In this document: positions 23,385 through 34,735 of the stretch, piece after piece
How the letters are laid out: each line of letters begins with the position of its first letter
Numbering within the stretch: the stretch's first letter is position 1
NCBI GenBank assembly: GCA_037179385.1
Contig: CM074196.1
Span: forward strand, 31,145,986-31,209,985
Length of the DNA: 64,000 nucleotides
Reading direction: 5' to 3'
From: Holothuria scabra
Lineage: Eukaryota > Echinodermata > Holothuroidea > Aspidochirotida > Holothuriidae
Translations under genes and position numbers: made by a program
The notes under the pieces: generated by a model
The model's input: only the letters and a program-made list of their open reading frames with translations
What the model was told of the DNA's origin: nothing
The model's database searches: none

Positions 23385-23760
23385 AGGTTCTCGTTACAAG
23401 CCTGGGAAATGACATTCTTGGCTGTCTACATGTGGGGTCGCGGTTTTCAACATTTTCCTTACGCTCCGTAGCAATTATGGTGGAGCTCCGCTAATGTCCC
23501 TCGACTTCGTCCCTTATTTACACCAAATAACCCCTGGAGATTGTTAGGCAAATTTCTGATAATTTGCGCCTCGCAACTTCATTGTTTTATTGATCTATAC
23601 ATTTTATTGCACAAAGAAAGCTGGAAATAACGACTGCTTAAATTCTGCTTACAAGCCCGGTGAATGATATTTCCGGCTGACTGAGAGTTGGCGATTTCCA
23701 AAATTTTCTGAATGCTCCGCTCCAATGATGGTGGCGCTCCGCTTAGAGAGTCATTTGGGT
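23385..23760 (+). repeat. Two tandem copies of the 'ctccgc..atggtgg' dispersed repeat
   Basis: Copies begin at about 23390 ('ctcgttacaagcctgggaaatg') and 23645 ('gcttacaagcccggtgaatg'), about 255 bp apart. Each ends with 'atggtggagctccgc' or 'atggtggcgctccgc'. Related copies are at 9120-9240 and, inverted, 24740-24840. Confidence 0.7.
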
Positions 23761-24659
23761 AGCGTCTTTACTGGCTGTGTGACGGGTTGCGAGTTCTCCG
23801 AATTTTCTTTGTAAGCAAATATAACACCTCACGTAGGCCTATTCAAGTTGGGATAGGGTCTTATAATTGTTCTACGAAGTAAAAAAGTTCGACTTTTTTC
23901 AGTTGGAACCGGAGCCAGGGCCCCCGTCCCATATCCTAAATCTGCCTCTGGTAATAAATATACAGTACCATGCTATAAATAATTTATTCAACATAACGGC
24001 CTATATTAATCTGTCATGTAGCGACATTTTACTGGAAAGAATTTATAAAACTAAGCTTCACTGAGCGACCGAGCAACCGGTCCTGTATTCAATGACAGCA
24101 TTCATGCGATAAACGCCTGCACTGATATACATCTAAGGAAATTTCCAGAAAAAAGTCTCGTTTTTTATCTTTCAATATAATTAATCCGTCAACTCGATTT
24201 CATTAACGCTACTATCTGACTATGGATGCCACTTACGGCATCTCTCCCAATATTCTTAAGACGCGATGAACGAATGTGATTTGTAGACTTTAGATTTCCC
24301 TAAGCAATGATTTATTCAGCAGAAGTAAATCACGACCGTATGAAACGAGAATCACTATCATTTGTGCAGTTAATAACGTAACTAGATTAGGGGAAGCAAG
24401 CACATGTTTTGCCTTTTTGTTTTAAAACGATCCACAGTTAGGTGTTTAGTAGGCAAACAACTTGAGAATTCAACTCTTTTTAAACAATTATTTCAAAATA
24501 TAGAGTTTGTATTGCAAAAAAAAACGTTGGCTTCTACAACAAGATCTTATCAGTTCACAATTTCAGATGGTAAGCAGATGTTAAAAGAGTAAATAGGGAC
24601 GTGGCTATCCCATTTGGGGTCGAGTCCCCAAGCCCCCCCCCCACACCCCCTGTACAACA

Positions 24660-24667
24660 GAGTCTGG
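24660..24667. other. Left target duplication of hAT-2 (GAGTCTGG)
   Basis: Identical to 27191-27198, directly outside the CAGGGGCG terminus. Confidence 0.82.
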
Positions 24668-27190
24668 CAGGGGCGTAGCCAGGATTTTCTTGTGGGGGGC
24701 AAAGTCGACTCATCGTCCCCAATCTTGACCGACAAGACTATCTAAGCGGAGCGCCACCAACGGTTGGCGCGGAGCGTATAAGAAAATTTTTGGTTTTACA
24801 AACCCCTCAGCTGGCCGGAAACGGCACTTCCCGAGTATTCAGAGCAAGAATATGTTCAGCCCAACTTTGAAATCCTCCCCGCTTCTTAATTGGAGCACTT
24901 GACATATATTGAGGGGCTGCACATACCTTTAGCCCCCACTTCTTCATTTTTCATCGCTGCCACTGGGGTGTGGCATTTTCTTGAGGGAGCGAAGCGCCCA
25001 AGTGAGGAGCCCAGCATCCGAACGGGGAGAGGGTGTGGTTTTCCCACTCCTACCTCAAGGAGATGTTGCAATTTACATCAAAATTGAGCGATCTGGTGAA
25101 CACCTTAGCTGGAATTTTTGGACATTTTCAATCTTGTATCAATGTTTTCCTTATTCCCTCGAGAGTTAGTGTGTGCCAGTAAGAGGGTTACTGACGAGTC
25201 AATGGGGCCCTAGGAAATTGTGTTGCACTGAAACAAAACAGCTACTCATAAGACTTACATTGGCTAAACCAGCGGAATTGACATTTTACCTTGAAAAACG
25301 CCAAAACTCCATTTAAATAAAAAAAAATAATAAAAAAATAGATCTGGGCGGGAGTAAGTGCGAACCCCCTGGCTACGGGCCTGTCTTCCTGGGTGTTCCC
25401 CTCCCCTTTTGGAATTTTTTTGCTGTCTCGAAGAGCTTAGATGCAACATGGTGGTAGATTTTGTTCTTTTTATACTAGATTCTAGTGTTCTCCACAGGGG
25501 GGTTTTAGAGGGGCGACACGCCTTCCTAGTGAAATCGCCCCTCCAAAATAGTTGCCGCTCTCCAAAAAATGCAGCTTCCATCTTTAGTTCATTGCTTCAT
25601 TACACAGATACAAGTCATAACTGGAAAATGTGTCTTCCCTCCAGGCTTGGCGCCAGGATTTGCCCGACGAAGGGCCACTCTCCGAACGGGGGAGGGGTAG
25701 GGTGGGTAGCGACCCCAAGTCCCGACAGCCAGGATGCCATCGATGAGTTGGTGAGGGAGATTTAAAGAAAACCTGTGCACTATACCTGCCATTGCGAGTC
25801 ATATACGACATAAAATTTGTATATGCTAGAGGAAGATATTTCCGCACTGATTTAACCGTGGAAAAGCGGGCGAAATTTTTTGGGGTTAGCCTACACTAAA
25901 AAGAATCTGTACTTATTTAAAGCTTATATAGATCAATTGTCACGGCATTTTGGCCCTATCGGGCACAACTTATATTGTACTTCCCTCTCGGCTTCGAGTC
26001 CGTACCTCACGACTGACACAAGAGATCACACCTCCCTGGTTTTGCGAAATGAGATGGAATTCCCGACATGTTCATTAATCCATTTATTCTACATATTAAT
26101 TTACTTGAAAAGATGGGAAGGGTTTGTAATTTATTAGCTCTAGGTAACGGTACTGAGGAAGAGTGTGAAAAGCATTCTGAACATTTTGGGTTTTATCGCA
26201 GAAATAACTCTTTTGAAAGCCAAAATAATTAAACCGACCAGGGAGGTGTGATTCAAATGACACCGACAGATTATTCCCGACAGGGGGCGGGCCATGTCAG
26301 CGACCACAAGTTCCGACGGCCCCTATGTGGAGGGGGTGGTGAGAAGGGGATATGAAGGAGCCTTACTATCCCATGTTATTGCACCCCTTGGCACATTTTG
26401 CAGAATATCACTTAATATTTTAAAAGCCGAGTTGCGCACTGATAGTGTTCTGTTGAGTCTGAATCGTGAAATTGCAAAACGCGCGAAGCGCGCGAAAATT
26501 TTTGGTAGACTTACAAAAATAACATAGCCTATGTAATCATTAAGAACAAAAAGAAAAAAAAATAGAAACTGTGGGGGTTGTAGACCGTATCGGGGATAAC
26601 ATACATTGCGTCGAAAACACCTGGAATACCCGATAAAATAACCAAACTATGCTCCGTCTGTCCGTGAGTCGCTCACCAACTGACCTATCGCGTGACACAC
26701 ACAAGAGAACAGCAACTAGGCTTTGTGATATGGGATGAAATTTAAGACCTCTAAATAACCTGTGTACTCTGCCTCCCTGTTTCTTGGTAATGTTGACAGG
26801 ACTTACACTCTCTAGATATGTGGAAAGGAAATATTAAAAAAAAAAAAGGAGTGAATCTACAGCGCGCGTAGCGCGCCGAAAATTTGGGGTTCTTATTAGG
26901 GAAATTGTCCCTTAAGAGCAAAAAACAGGTAAACCATCGGGGACTCTAGCCACCGTCTTGAACTGCAAACTTTATCGTAACGACTAAGAGCTTCTCCCCC
27001 CCCCCCTCGAAAAACTGTAAAAAGCGCCCCCGATTCCCTCCCTCCTCTTGCCGTTTATCTTTTTTTTATTTTATTTATTTTTTTTTTTTTGCTCTCCTTC
27101 ATTTTTTCAACATCGCTCATCGCGTCCCCAAAATTTCTGGGGGGGGGGCACTCTGCCCCCCTGCCCCCCCCCCCCCTGGCTACGCTAGTG
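24668..27190. mobile_element. Non-autonomous hAT-like transposon (hAT-2), 2.5 kb
   Basis: The left end CAGGGGCGTAGCCAGG and the right end CCTGGCTACGCTAGTG are inverted repeats sharing the GCGTAGCCAGG core. The octamer GAGTCTGG abuts both (24660-24667 and 27191-27198). An internal 'ccccctggctacgggcctg' at 25366-25384 looks like the end of a third related element, so the interior may be composite. No transposase frame. GC-rich homopolymer runs (27000s, 27140-27178) and two copies of 'gcgcg.agcgcgc' lie inside. Confidence 0.82.
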
Positions 27191-27198
27191 GAGTCTGG
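27191..27198. other. Right target duplication of hAT-2 (GAGTCTGG)
   Basis: Directly outside the terminal GCTACGCTAGTG; continues into tcgttgg. Confidence 0.82.
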
Positions 27199-27215
27199 TC
27201 GTTGGAGGGGCTGGC

Positions 27216-27591
27216 AAAGGCAGTCATTCATCACCCCATACTACAGTTTCACCCTCATGCTACGTATGTCAAAAGTCTCAATATGGTACTGCTCTTTGAT
27301 TGACATCAAATTAAAAAGAAAATGCAGCACATCTCATTTACACAGCATGTGCACTGAGAGTGTTTTTGATCGTACATTATGGACTTGTACGCTCAGTGGA
27401 ATATGCCCTGATGTAAGAAACTAGGATTGTGCCTGGATAATGATGAGTTTCAGATAGATGTGGGAGGGGCTATAGAAGTAAGTAGGTTGGGAGAATTGGA
27501 ACTATTTGGGGTGATAAAAATATGACTTTCAAGTTAGGTAAGATGGTTAGGAGAATTGGTATTGTTTTGGGTGAGCAGGTTAGACCTTTAA
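27216..27591 (+). mobile_element. MITE, 'CACCCCAAAC' family, copy 3, with duplicated end
   Basis: Left end 'aaaggcagtcattcatcacccc', internal 'gctctttgattgacatc' and 'cactgagagtgtttttgat', right end 'gaactatttggggtga' at about 27512. A second, partial right end ('ggagaattggtattgtttt..gggtgag', to about 27591) follows directly, so the terminus is duplicated or a second copy is nested. Confidence 0.68.
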
Positions 27592-28654
27592 TCACGTTCG
27601 CTGCAATAAAAAAATATGTGCATCAAGGCGCCTTTCACTTCTCTATTGAGATTTCTGCAAGTGGACTATTCGTTTCGTTTGGAACAGATTTGATTGTTAT
27701 TACTGCTGCCTATGTTGTTTCGTTTGGAACAGATTTGATTGTTATTGCTGCTGCTAATGTTGCTAGTATTGTTGCATGTAAGCAAGTTCTTCTGGGTGTA
27801 AACTTAAAAACAAAAATCCAGCAAAGTGGGAGAGGTTTTCCTCCAACAACCACTCTGTCAAAACCTATCCGTATTGCCTATATTTTGGCGTTTTCTTTCG
27901 ATACCCCCCCCCCCCTTTCGAGGAAATAAGTGCCAAATCATAACGTAAGTGAAACGTGTGTGCATGCACTTCGGTCTGTCTATCTGTATATGGGGAAAGA
28001 ATATTCACTGTCTTGTACCCACGTTGATAAAAAGTGAAATAAGTTTATTGCAAATCAAAGAAGGGGGTGTTCACCCACACTCTCCATTAATTAGACCCCA
28101 CGCCTCCTCGATATGGGGAATTCGGAACTCATTCCCTCGTAGACTGTTTTGCCCTCTGTTCATTGTGCGTTATACCTTAACTAAATGGCTCAACATGCTG
28201 AAGCTACGTAGATTAAACTTGAGATCGATTTTAACATGAATATCACTTACTAAGCCACCTCATGCCGGAATGTGCAAGTAAAATTGTCTGCTGTCATATA
28301 AGCATAAGATGCGACACCAGCACGGGTCCAGTTCCACTACATATAAGGGGAGCTGTCAGCCATGGCCGTACCGGGGACTCTTTCTTAATTCTTGGGGCGG
28401 TGACTTTTTGCCCGACTCCAGAATACACCAAGGGCCTAATTTTTGTCCGACTGGGGCACCAGTCCAGCAAAGTTTGGGCAATACGGGATGCAGCCCTCCC
28501 GTCCCGTACGACAATCGGATTAGTACTGTTGTTTTTGTCAGATTTTAAAGTGAAGCCAGGATTTATTTTATTCAAGTTTTCTGATTTTCAATAAATATTC
28601 TTTCCAAAAACATGTGAGTCTTGAAGTTTGTAACCAATGTCCTCACGCAAGATA

Positions 28655-28687
28655 TTGGGGGGGGGGGGGGGGCCGGGGGGGGGGGCA
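28655..28687. repeat. G-run tract (potential G-quadruplex)
   Basis: Two long guanine runs separated by 'cc'. A similar run is at about 29300-29316. Assembly or sequencing length at these tracts is unreliable. Confidence 0.75.
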
Positions 28688-29340
28688 TTTTCACGAACGA
28701 CAGGTGGGTAACCCAGAACTCTTATATTTGTAGTCAGTAGTGGCACCATGTTAGCTTGTGGTAACCATGAACACTGCTTGCGAGAATCACATGATATGGA
28801 AAGCCTGCCATGTTTAGCCTGTAGGAGTGTCGATGCATCTTGTGGTGCGGAGCGTGAGAAAAATTTTCCTTTCTTGTTAGAATTTTCACCTCCTTTGCCG
28901 ATACAGCATGTAGCTTTGAGCAGGACATTAAATGGCCGAATCTTCAGAAGGTTATCATTGTCATTTTACTTTGAACTTTTTTCATGTTATATAAAAGGGT
29001 AAATTTGAAATAAATTTGTGGTACCTTGAGTTCCAAACCAAGTATCCGAGCCATCATATTAAGCACGTTGGTCTAGTAGCCTACTTCCTACTCAATGAGG
29101 CTGCCACATACAACCCCAAGGGGTGATGTTCGGGAACTGTCAGCGTTCCCCTGGCTTTGAAAATGGATACGGCGTCGTTTACCGCTAAAAGTTTATGCTA
29201 TTTAAGTTTACAGTTGGTTCAACTTTGTCAGTGAGTTATATGCACAAAGAATGCCGACATTTTGCAAGACATTTATTTGAAAAGAGGTCATGACACGACG
29301 GGGGGGGGGGGGGGGCTCTATCCCGCTCGTTAAGGATCGA

Positions 29341-29411
29341 ACCCCCACCAGACATGAGACGATCATGTGTTAACACAGGGCCGTCGCTAGGGTCTCATGT
29401 CTGGTGGGGGT
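29341..29411. repeat. 20-bp perfect inverted repeat, 31-nt loop
   Basis: The 20 bases at 29341-29360 (from accccc to gagac) are perfectly complementary to 29392-29411. The right arm starts within 'cagggccgtcgctagg', which looks like a hAT-style terminus. It may mark an element end, but no partner was found. Confidence 0.8.
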
Positions 29412-29439
29412 GTCCAAAATTCGACTGGCTGTACGCTTT

Positions 29440-30540
29440 TCCAACTGGGTAAGGAATTAACATTTTGCAAATAATTGTTGAAATCACAAAATGTCAGTTA
29501 AACAATGAGTAAAATTTTGCTTTTTGCAAAGTTTTTAAAGATAAGGAATTCAACATTTTCAAGTTGCAAACAATTGTTGAGATCGCAAAATGTCAATTAA
29601 ACAATGAGTAAAATTTTGCTCTTTTGCAAAGTTTGATATAAGTAAGGAATTCAACATTTTGCAAATAATTGTGGAGATCACAAAATGTTAATTGAACATT
29701 GAGTAAAATTTTGCTTCTTTTTAAAAATAAGGAATTCAACATTTTGCAAACAATTGTTGAGATCACAAAATGTCAATTAAACATTGAGTAAAATTTTGCT
29801 TCTTTGTAAAGTTTTTATGGGTAAGGAATTAATCATTTTGCAAATAATTGTTGAGATCACAAGATGTCAATTGACATATTGAGAACAATTTTGCTGCATT
29901 GTGAAGTTTTTATAAGTAGAAACTTTAACATTTTGCAAATAATTGTATAGATCACAAAATGTCAATTAAACAATGAGTAAAATTTTGCTTCTTTGCAAAG
30001 TTTGATATGAGTAAGGAATTCAACATTTTGCAAATAATTGTGGAGATCACAAAATGTTAATTGAACATTGAGTAAAATTTTGCTTCTTTTTAAAAATAAG
30101 GAATTCAACATTTTGCAAACAATTGTTGAGATCACAAAATGTCAATTGAACATTGAGTAAAATTTTGCTTCTTTATAAAGTTTTTATGGGTAAGGAATTA
30201 ATCATTTTGCAAATAATTGTTGAGATCACAAGATGTCAATTGACATATTGAGTACAATTTTGCTGCATTGTGAAGTTTTTATAAGTAAAAAATTTAACAT
30301 TTTGCAAATAATTGTATAGATCACAAAATGTCAATTAAACAATGAGTAAAATTTTGCTCCTTTGCAAAGTTTTTATAAGTAAGGAATTTAACATTTTGCA
30401 AATAATTGTAGAGATCACAAAATTTCAATTAAACAATGAGTAAAATTTTGCTTCTGTTTAGAGTTTTGTTGAGTAAGGAACTCGACATTTTGCAAATAAT
30501 TGTGGAGATCACAAAATGTCAATTGAACATTGAGTAAAAT
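29440..30540 (-). repeat. Right arm array of the 94-bp repeat (12 units) with higher-order duplication
   Basis: Units marked by 'gagtaaaattttgct' at about 29507, 29606, 29701, 29786, 29881, 29975, 30070, 30154, 30250, 30344, 30438 and 30532. They are the reverse complement of the left array. A block of four units (about 29636-29930) is nearly repeated at 30005-30299, a 369-bp higher-order step. So the right array has expanded after the arms became inverted copies. Confidence 0.9.
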
Positions 30541-30787
30541 TATCCCCCCATGCAAAGTTTGAAAAAGTCAACAATCTGCCATTGTGAAAATAATTATGGA
30601 GATCATGAGTTGTGTAAACTCGACAATAAAGCATTAATCAATATTTTGCTGCATTGCAAGAAAATCAGTAATTGTGAAAAGGCACATTTTTTTGCATTTT
30701 GTTGAGATATATGTGCTCAATGTAACAAATTATTGCAAATTGTCAGGTTATTTGTTTGTGATGTTGTGGCACTTATACGCTTCCGTA
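30541..30787 (-). repeat. Right inverted arm, unique terminal part
   Basis: Reverse complement of 13297-13544, ending CGCTTCCGTA at 30787 next to ACGAAG. Confidence 0.88.
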
Positions 30788-30793
30788 ACGAAG
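30788..30793. other. Right 6-bp target duplication ACGAAG
   Basis: Immediately follows the terminal CGCTTCCGTA. Unrelated sequence (tgatgtggaag) continues beyond it. Confidence 0.78.
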
Positions 30794-32008
30794 TGATGTG
30801 GAAGATGATCATTTTTTAAATATTTGAATGTTTGTCATCCCCTACCACTTAGTAAAGTTCTAGCAAAAAAGGTTCCTGACAAGTCCAGTTGACCCTCTGA
30901 TCCCGAGATAAAGAAAAATTAGCTCCGACCGAACCCACCCCTGTGACACATCCAACTCAACTCAGCTTTCATGTCTCAACTTACATCTCAGTTTACTCAC
31001 TGAAAATTAGTGTAAGTAGGAAGCTGCTCCCTGGAGGGACCTATAAGAAACACATCCCAGCTAACAACAAAACGTTTCCTGAACGTTCTTCAAACGTAAT
31101 CACTTTCGTTTCGCAAACGTCTAGAACTACGTTTTAAAGACGTGTTTTTGTGGACTTTTCATACGTTTTCAAAACGTTTTTCAGAGACGTTCTCAAAACG
31201 TTATTCAGACGTAGAAAACGTTTATAAAACCTTTGCTGGTCCGTACGGAAAACGTCTGGGACGTAAGTAAAAGGTACAGGACTTTCAGGAAACGTTTTAG
31301 GGACGTACAAAAATCACCCAGGACATCCACAGAACGTACTAGAGACGTACATAAAGCGTCTCTGACGTCTCGAAAACGCTTTATAGGGCTGTAGGGAAAG
31401 CGTCTTCTATCTTCAGAAAAAATTTAGGGAAGTACGAAAATTACAGAGGAAGTCAAAAGAACGTTTCAGAGGCGAATAAAGTGTATCGTATCTAGGAAAA
31501 AATGTCAGGGAAACTTCGATGACGTCAAAATATCTCAGGTGCTTACGGATTTAAATTTACGTACCTAAACCAAAATAAATGAAAGGTGAATATTGCTTAT
31601 GTATCCCTCAACCATGAGATAGACCATTGTGAAGTTGGGCTGTTTTATGGTCATCTGATTAGGACCATAAGTACTAACAAATGAAATTTGCTGGGAGAGG
31701 AAGGGAAATTTCACTTAACTTTAAAGACAAACATAAGGCTAATGAAAGAAAAAAAAGATATAAATGGTTTTTCATTTTCTTGACCTACAGTATGTAACTG
31801 TAATCATACTATCTTTAATAAAGTGATCACAAAAAGACCATTCTTAACTTCTTAGTGCTGGCAAGGAAGTATGTCAAAGGATCATACAGCTCTAAATCTG
31901 CACATATAAACACTGAAAGCATCATTGCTGTGATTCATGTTTGCACAAGGTACCACTTAATATGCACAGATCACAGTTTATCGAACACGTAAACTCGTAA
32001 AGATTTAT

Positions 32009-32267
32009 TTAACCCTTTACCGTTGTGCTCCGAACAAGGCATATTTGCATGCCTCGGGACTGGGTGGAAAAGCGGATGGAGCCCGCCCCGCATCGGCTCC
32101 CGTAGGCCATTGACCCCGTGACTTCAAACTATTGTCTCTCTCGTTGTTGTGGCCGAATTTTCGGGTAGCTACTCGCAGTTTCGAGCTCTGCGCGAAACAG
32201 TAAAGACGGGTGACAGCCGAGCTCTCCGCATGGGTCCAAAAGGACCCAAACAACGGTAAAGGGTTAA
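32009..32267 (-). mobile_element. piggyBac-like MITE, full copy
   Basis: TTAA then CCCTTTACCGTTGT at the left, ACAACGGTAAAGGG then TTAA at the right. A TTAA target and CCCTTT-type ends are the piggyBac signature. It is about 251 bp between the TTAA sites, with an internal gggtccaaaaggaccc hairpin. It is nearly the reverse complement of 53929-54187. The 92-residue frame across it is not a gene. Confidence 0.88.
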
Positions 32268-33869
32268 AACTCCGAAGCAAGACTGGTGTAAACAAAGAAT
32301 CAAGGTTAACAACTTCTTACAGTATTGAATAGATTGGTAAAGATTCATTTACAACACTTTCAAGTAAGACTGGTGCAAACAAAAAATCAAGATTTACGAC
32401 TTACAACATTGAATAGATTGTTACACATTCATTAATAACACTCTCAAGCAAGACTGGTGCACAAAAAGAATCATGATTTGCAACAACTTAAAAGTATTGA
32501 AGAGATGGCCAACTCACGCACATATATATTGTACAAATCACACCGAATAGAGACCAAACAATGTACTATTTTCCAAATAAGGGTCAATTGAATTGACCCA
32601 TAAGGAGCTTGCTAGGAAATCCCATCTACTCTTGAGATTTTGATGTATAAATACACCTGGCAAGTACCAACAATAATCTTAGCAATCATGATGTTATAAT
32701 TTTAACAGAATGTTGGAGGTTTGAGAGACAGACAGTTGCCAAAGGCATTACCAAGGATGAAAAACCTTCATAAAAAATTGAAGGTCCTGACACAATCTCT
32801 CAAAAAAGCATAATTCCGCAGTCCGGAAAAAATTCCTCAGAACTTCAAGACTAAAGAAAAGTCCAGAGACATTTTTAAAGTGTACCACCAATTCTATGTA
32901 ACTTAATTCTGGTATATTGTGCATAGAAATCCAATGCAAACATCATTTCTCTAAGTGAATTGGCTTTAGCAAGGTTATTAAATGTTTATTCATATGAGAT
33001 ACATTGCTATCATTCTACAACAGTACAGTACACGGTCACAGGAGTCAATGTAATTTGGCACTGGTATTGTATCCTCCATGGTACCATCATGTAAACATAC
33101 ACACACAGTACAGCCACTTAATACGAACAACTAACTGTAGCACACAGCCATGAGGAAAGACAGTTCGATATTTTTTAACCAAAGACTTTGGTTAAAATGA
33201 GAGTGGCATGCTGCCCATGATGAAGACTTCCATTTGCAATAGAATCGCCTTGGCAGACATAATAAGCCTACCGTTTTGTTTTTGGTTTGAACAACTTTGT
33301 GGTCAACTTTGCAATGCAAAGATTAAGAGTCATTTAGCAACACCTACTTCAGGAATAGAACAATTGTGGTGAGTGCTCTTGAATATTAAGGCCATCAAAG
33401 TTTGGGCTCATTGAAAGGATTTTTTACTATCAGTGGCAGGGTCTGAGGGGGCAGCTGCCCCAGAGCGGCTACGCAGGCTAGACCTATGGTAACAATATTA
33501 CCATTCCATCATAAATCAATTATCAGTAGCAACTGAAAAGTCTGTTGGTCTGATGATGCGTCTCAGATAAGACATGATACCATAGTCACTCGAAAATAAT
33601 TTAGTTCAGAAACCTGGTTCATAAATATCTGCAAAAACAACAATATAATTACATTACATGTATTTCTCAGTGAAAGAAGTATAGACACAATATTTTTGAT
33701 CACAGAAAATGACCTTAAATAAAGTACAATGTGCACTGACATTTAGCTTGGTTCTTAAGGCGCATCTCTGGAAATACAAAAGCATTTGTTCCAACAGGAG
33801 GGTGCCTCCTCCCCTTGAAAATTTTCATGGAGTCTAGATAAACAGTAAATTGTGCGCAATTTTAAAAAT

Positions 33870-34175
33870 GACAAAATTAGTAAGTTTCTTTACGGTGGTA
33901 TAATGAGGTCTAATAATACTTCTTATTATTCAGCAATGCTTTTTAAAAATTGTCTGAGAAGCATCCCATGCACAACCTGTGGTGTTTATTGATACCCCTA
34001 GGGATACTAGTACCCCTTAGACTAGTAACGACAAAATTAGTAAGTTTCTTTACAGTGGTATAATGAGGTCTAATAATACTTCTTATTATTCAGCAATGCT
34101 TTTTAAAAATTGTCTGAGAAGCATCCCATGTACAACCTGTGGTGTTTATTGATACCCCTAGGGTTACTAGTCTAC
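33870..34175 (+). repeat. 160-bp tandem duplication
   Basis: The block starting 'gacaaaattagtaagtttc' at 33870 repeats at 34030 with only a few changes over about 145 bases, so the duplication is recent. Confidence 0.9.
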
Positions 34176-34278
34176 AGGGTACTAGTATCCCTGGTTGGGC
34201 ACCAGGGCATTAAAGTGTACCTAAAAAGAAATTCAAAAATATATGTATTAAACAGCATGAAAAAATTCTAACAGTTCA

Positions 34279-34735
34279 ACTCCTATCTTCATACAACAGG
34301 ACATTCTTGAACCAAGATGTAAAATGTGGAAAGTAATTTGTAAACTTTTTAGAGCAAATTAATGTAGTCCATTGTGCAATAATGTGCAACTTTCTTGTTG
34401 TTCCACTCACATTACCTTCTTTGTTTCCCTTAAATATTAAAAATGTTTTATGACCTTGAACATTTCCTGTTCGCTTGCACAGCATGTGGCACGGAGAGGG
34501 CTTAATTAATAATACTGTACATTAACCCATAGGAGTAAGAGTACCAGCACACCTTGGCATAAGGTGCAGTAACTTTCAGAAAAAATAAAAATACAAAATA
34601 CTGTAATTTGAGTAGTATAACAATTACTGTACTGTACATCACAAATTATTGCACAATGTGTCATTTTAATTTAAGGGAGAAAAACTTCAACATTTCATAT
34701 CTCAGATAAGGAATATCTTAGAAAGATTGGAGTTG
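34279..34735 (-). mobile_element. MITE E, copy 2 (diverged)
   Basis: Starts 'tatcttcatacaacaggacattc' and ends near 'ggaatatcttagaaagattgg'. The body matches the reverse complement of 17628-18035, for example 'gcacggagagggcttaattaat' against 'attaataaagccctctctgtgc'. Confidence 0.7.

Larger units (their letters stand above)
13297..30787. mobile_element. Foldback-type DNA transposon with long inverted arms, candidate carrier of a DDE integrase
   Basis: The terminal sequence TACGGAAGCGTATAAGTG at 13297 runs inward for about 250 bases and reappears as its near-identical reverse complement ending at 30787 (a handful of differences). Inside each unique arm is an array of a 94-bp repeat (8 units left, 12 right, opposite orientation). 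The hexamer ACGAAG abuts both ends (13291-13296 and 30788-30793). Long TIRs with internal tandem repeats are known from foldback elements such as Drosophila FB and sea-urchin TU. Six-base duplications fit integrase-type (rve) transposases. The interior has one intact integrase gene at 14458-16547. Removing two HINE-like insertions and hAT-2 leaves roughly 10 kb. No DNA polymerase, ATPase or capsid gene is seen, so it is not a standard Polinton. Confidence 0.78.

Noticed and set aside
13297..30787. Polinton/Maverick identity
   Set aside because: The 6-bp TSD, size and integrase fit, but there is no protein-primed DNA polymerase, packaging ATPase, protease or capsid frame, and the ends and tandem-repeat arms are unlike Polintons.
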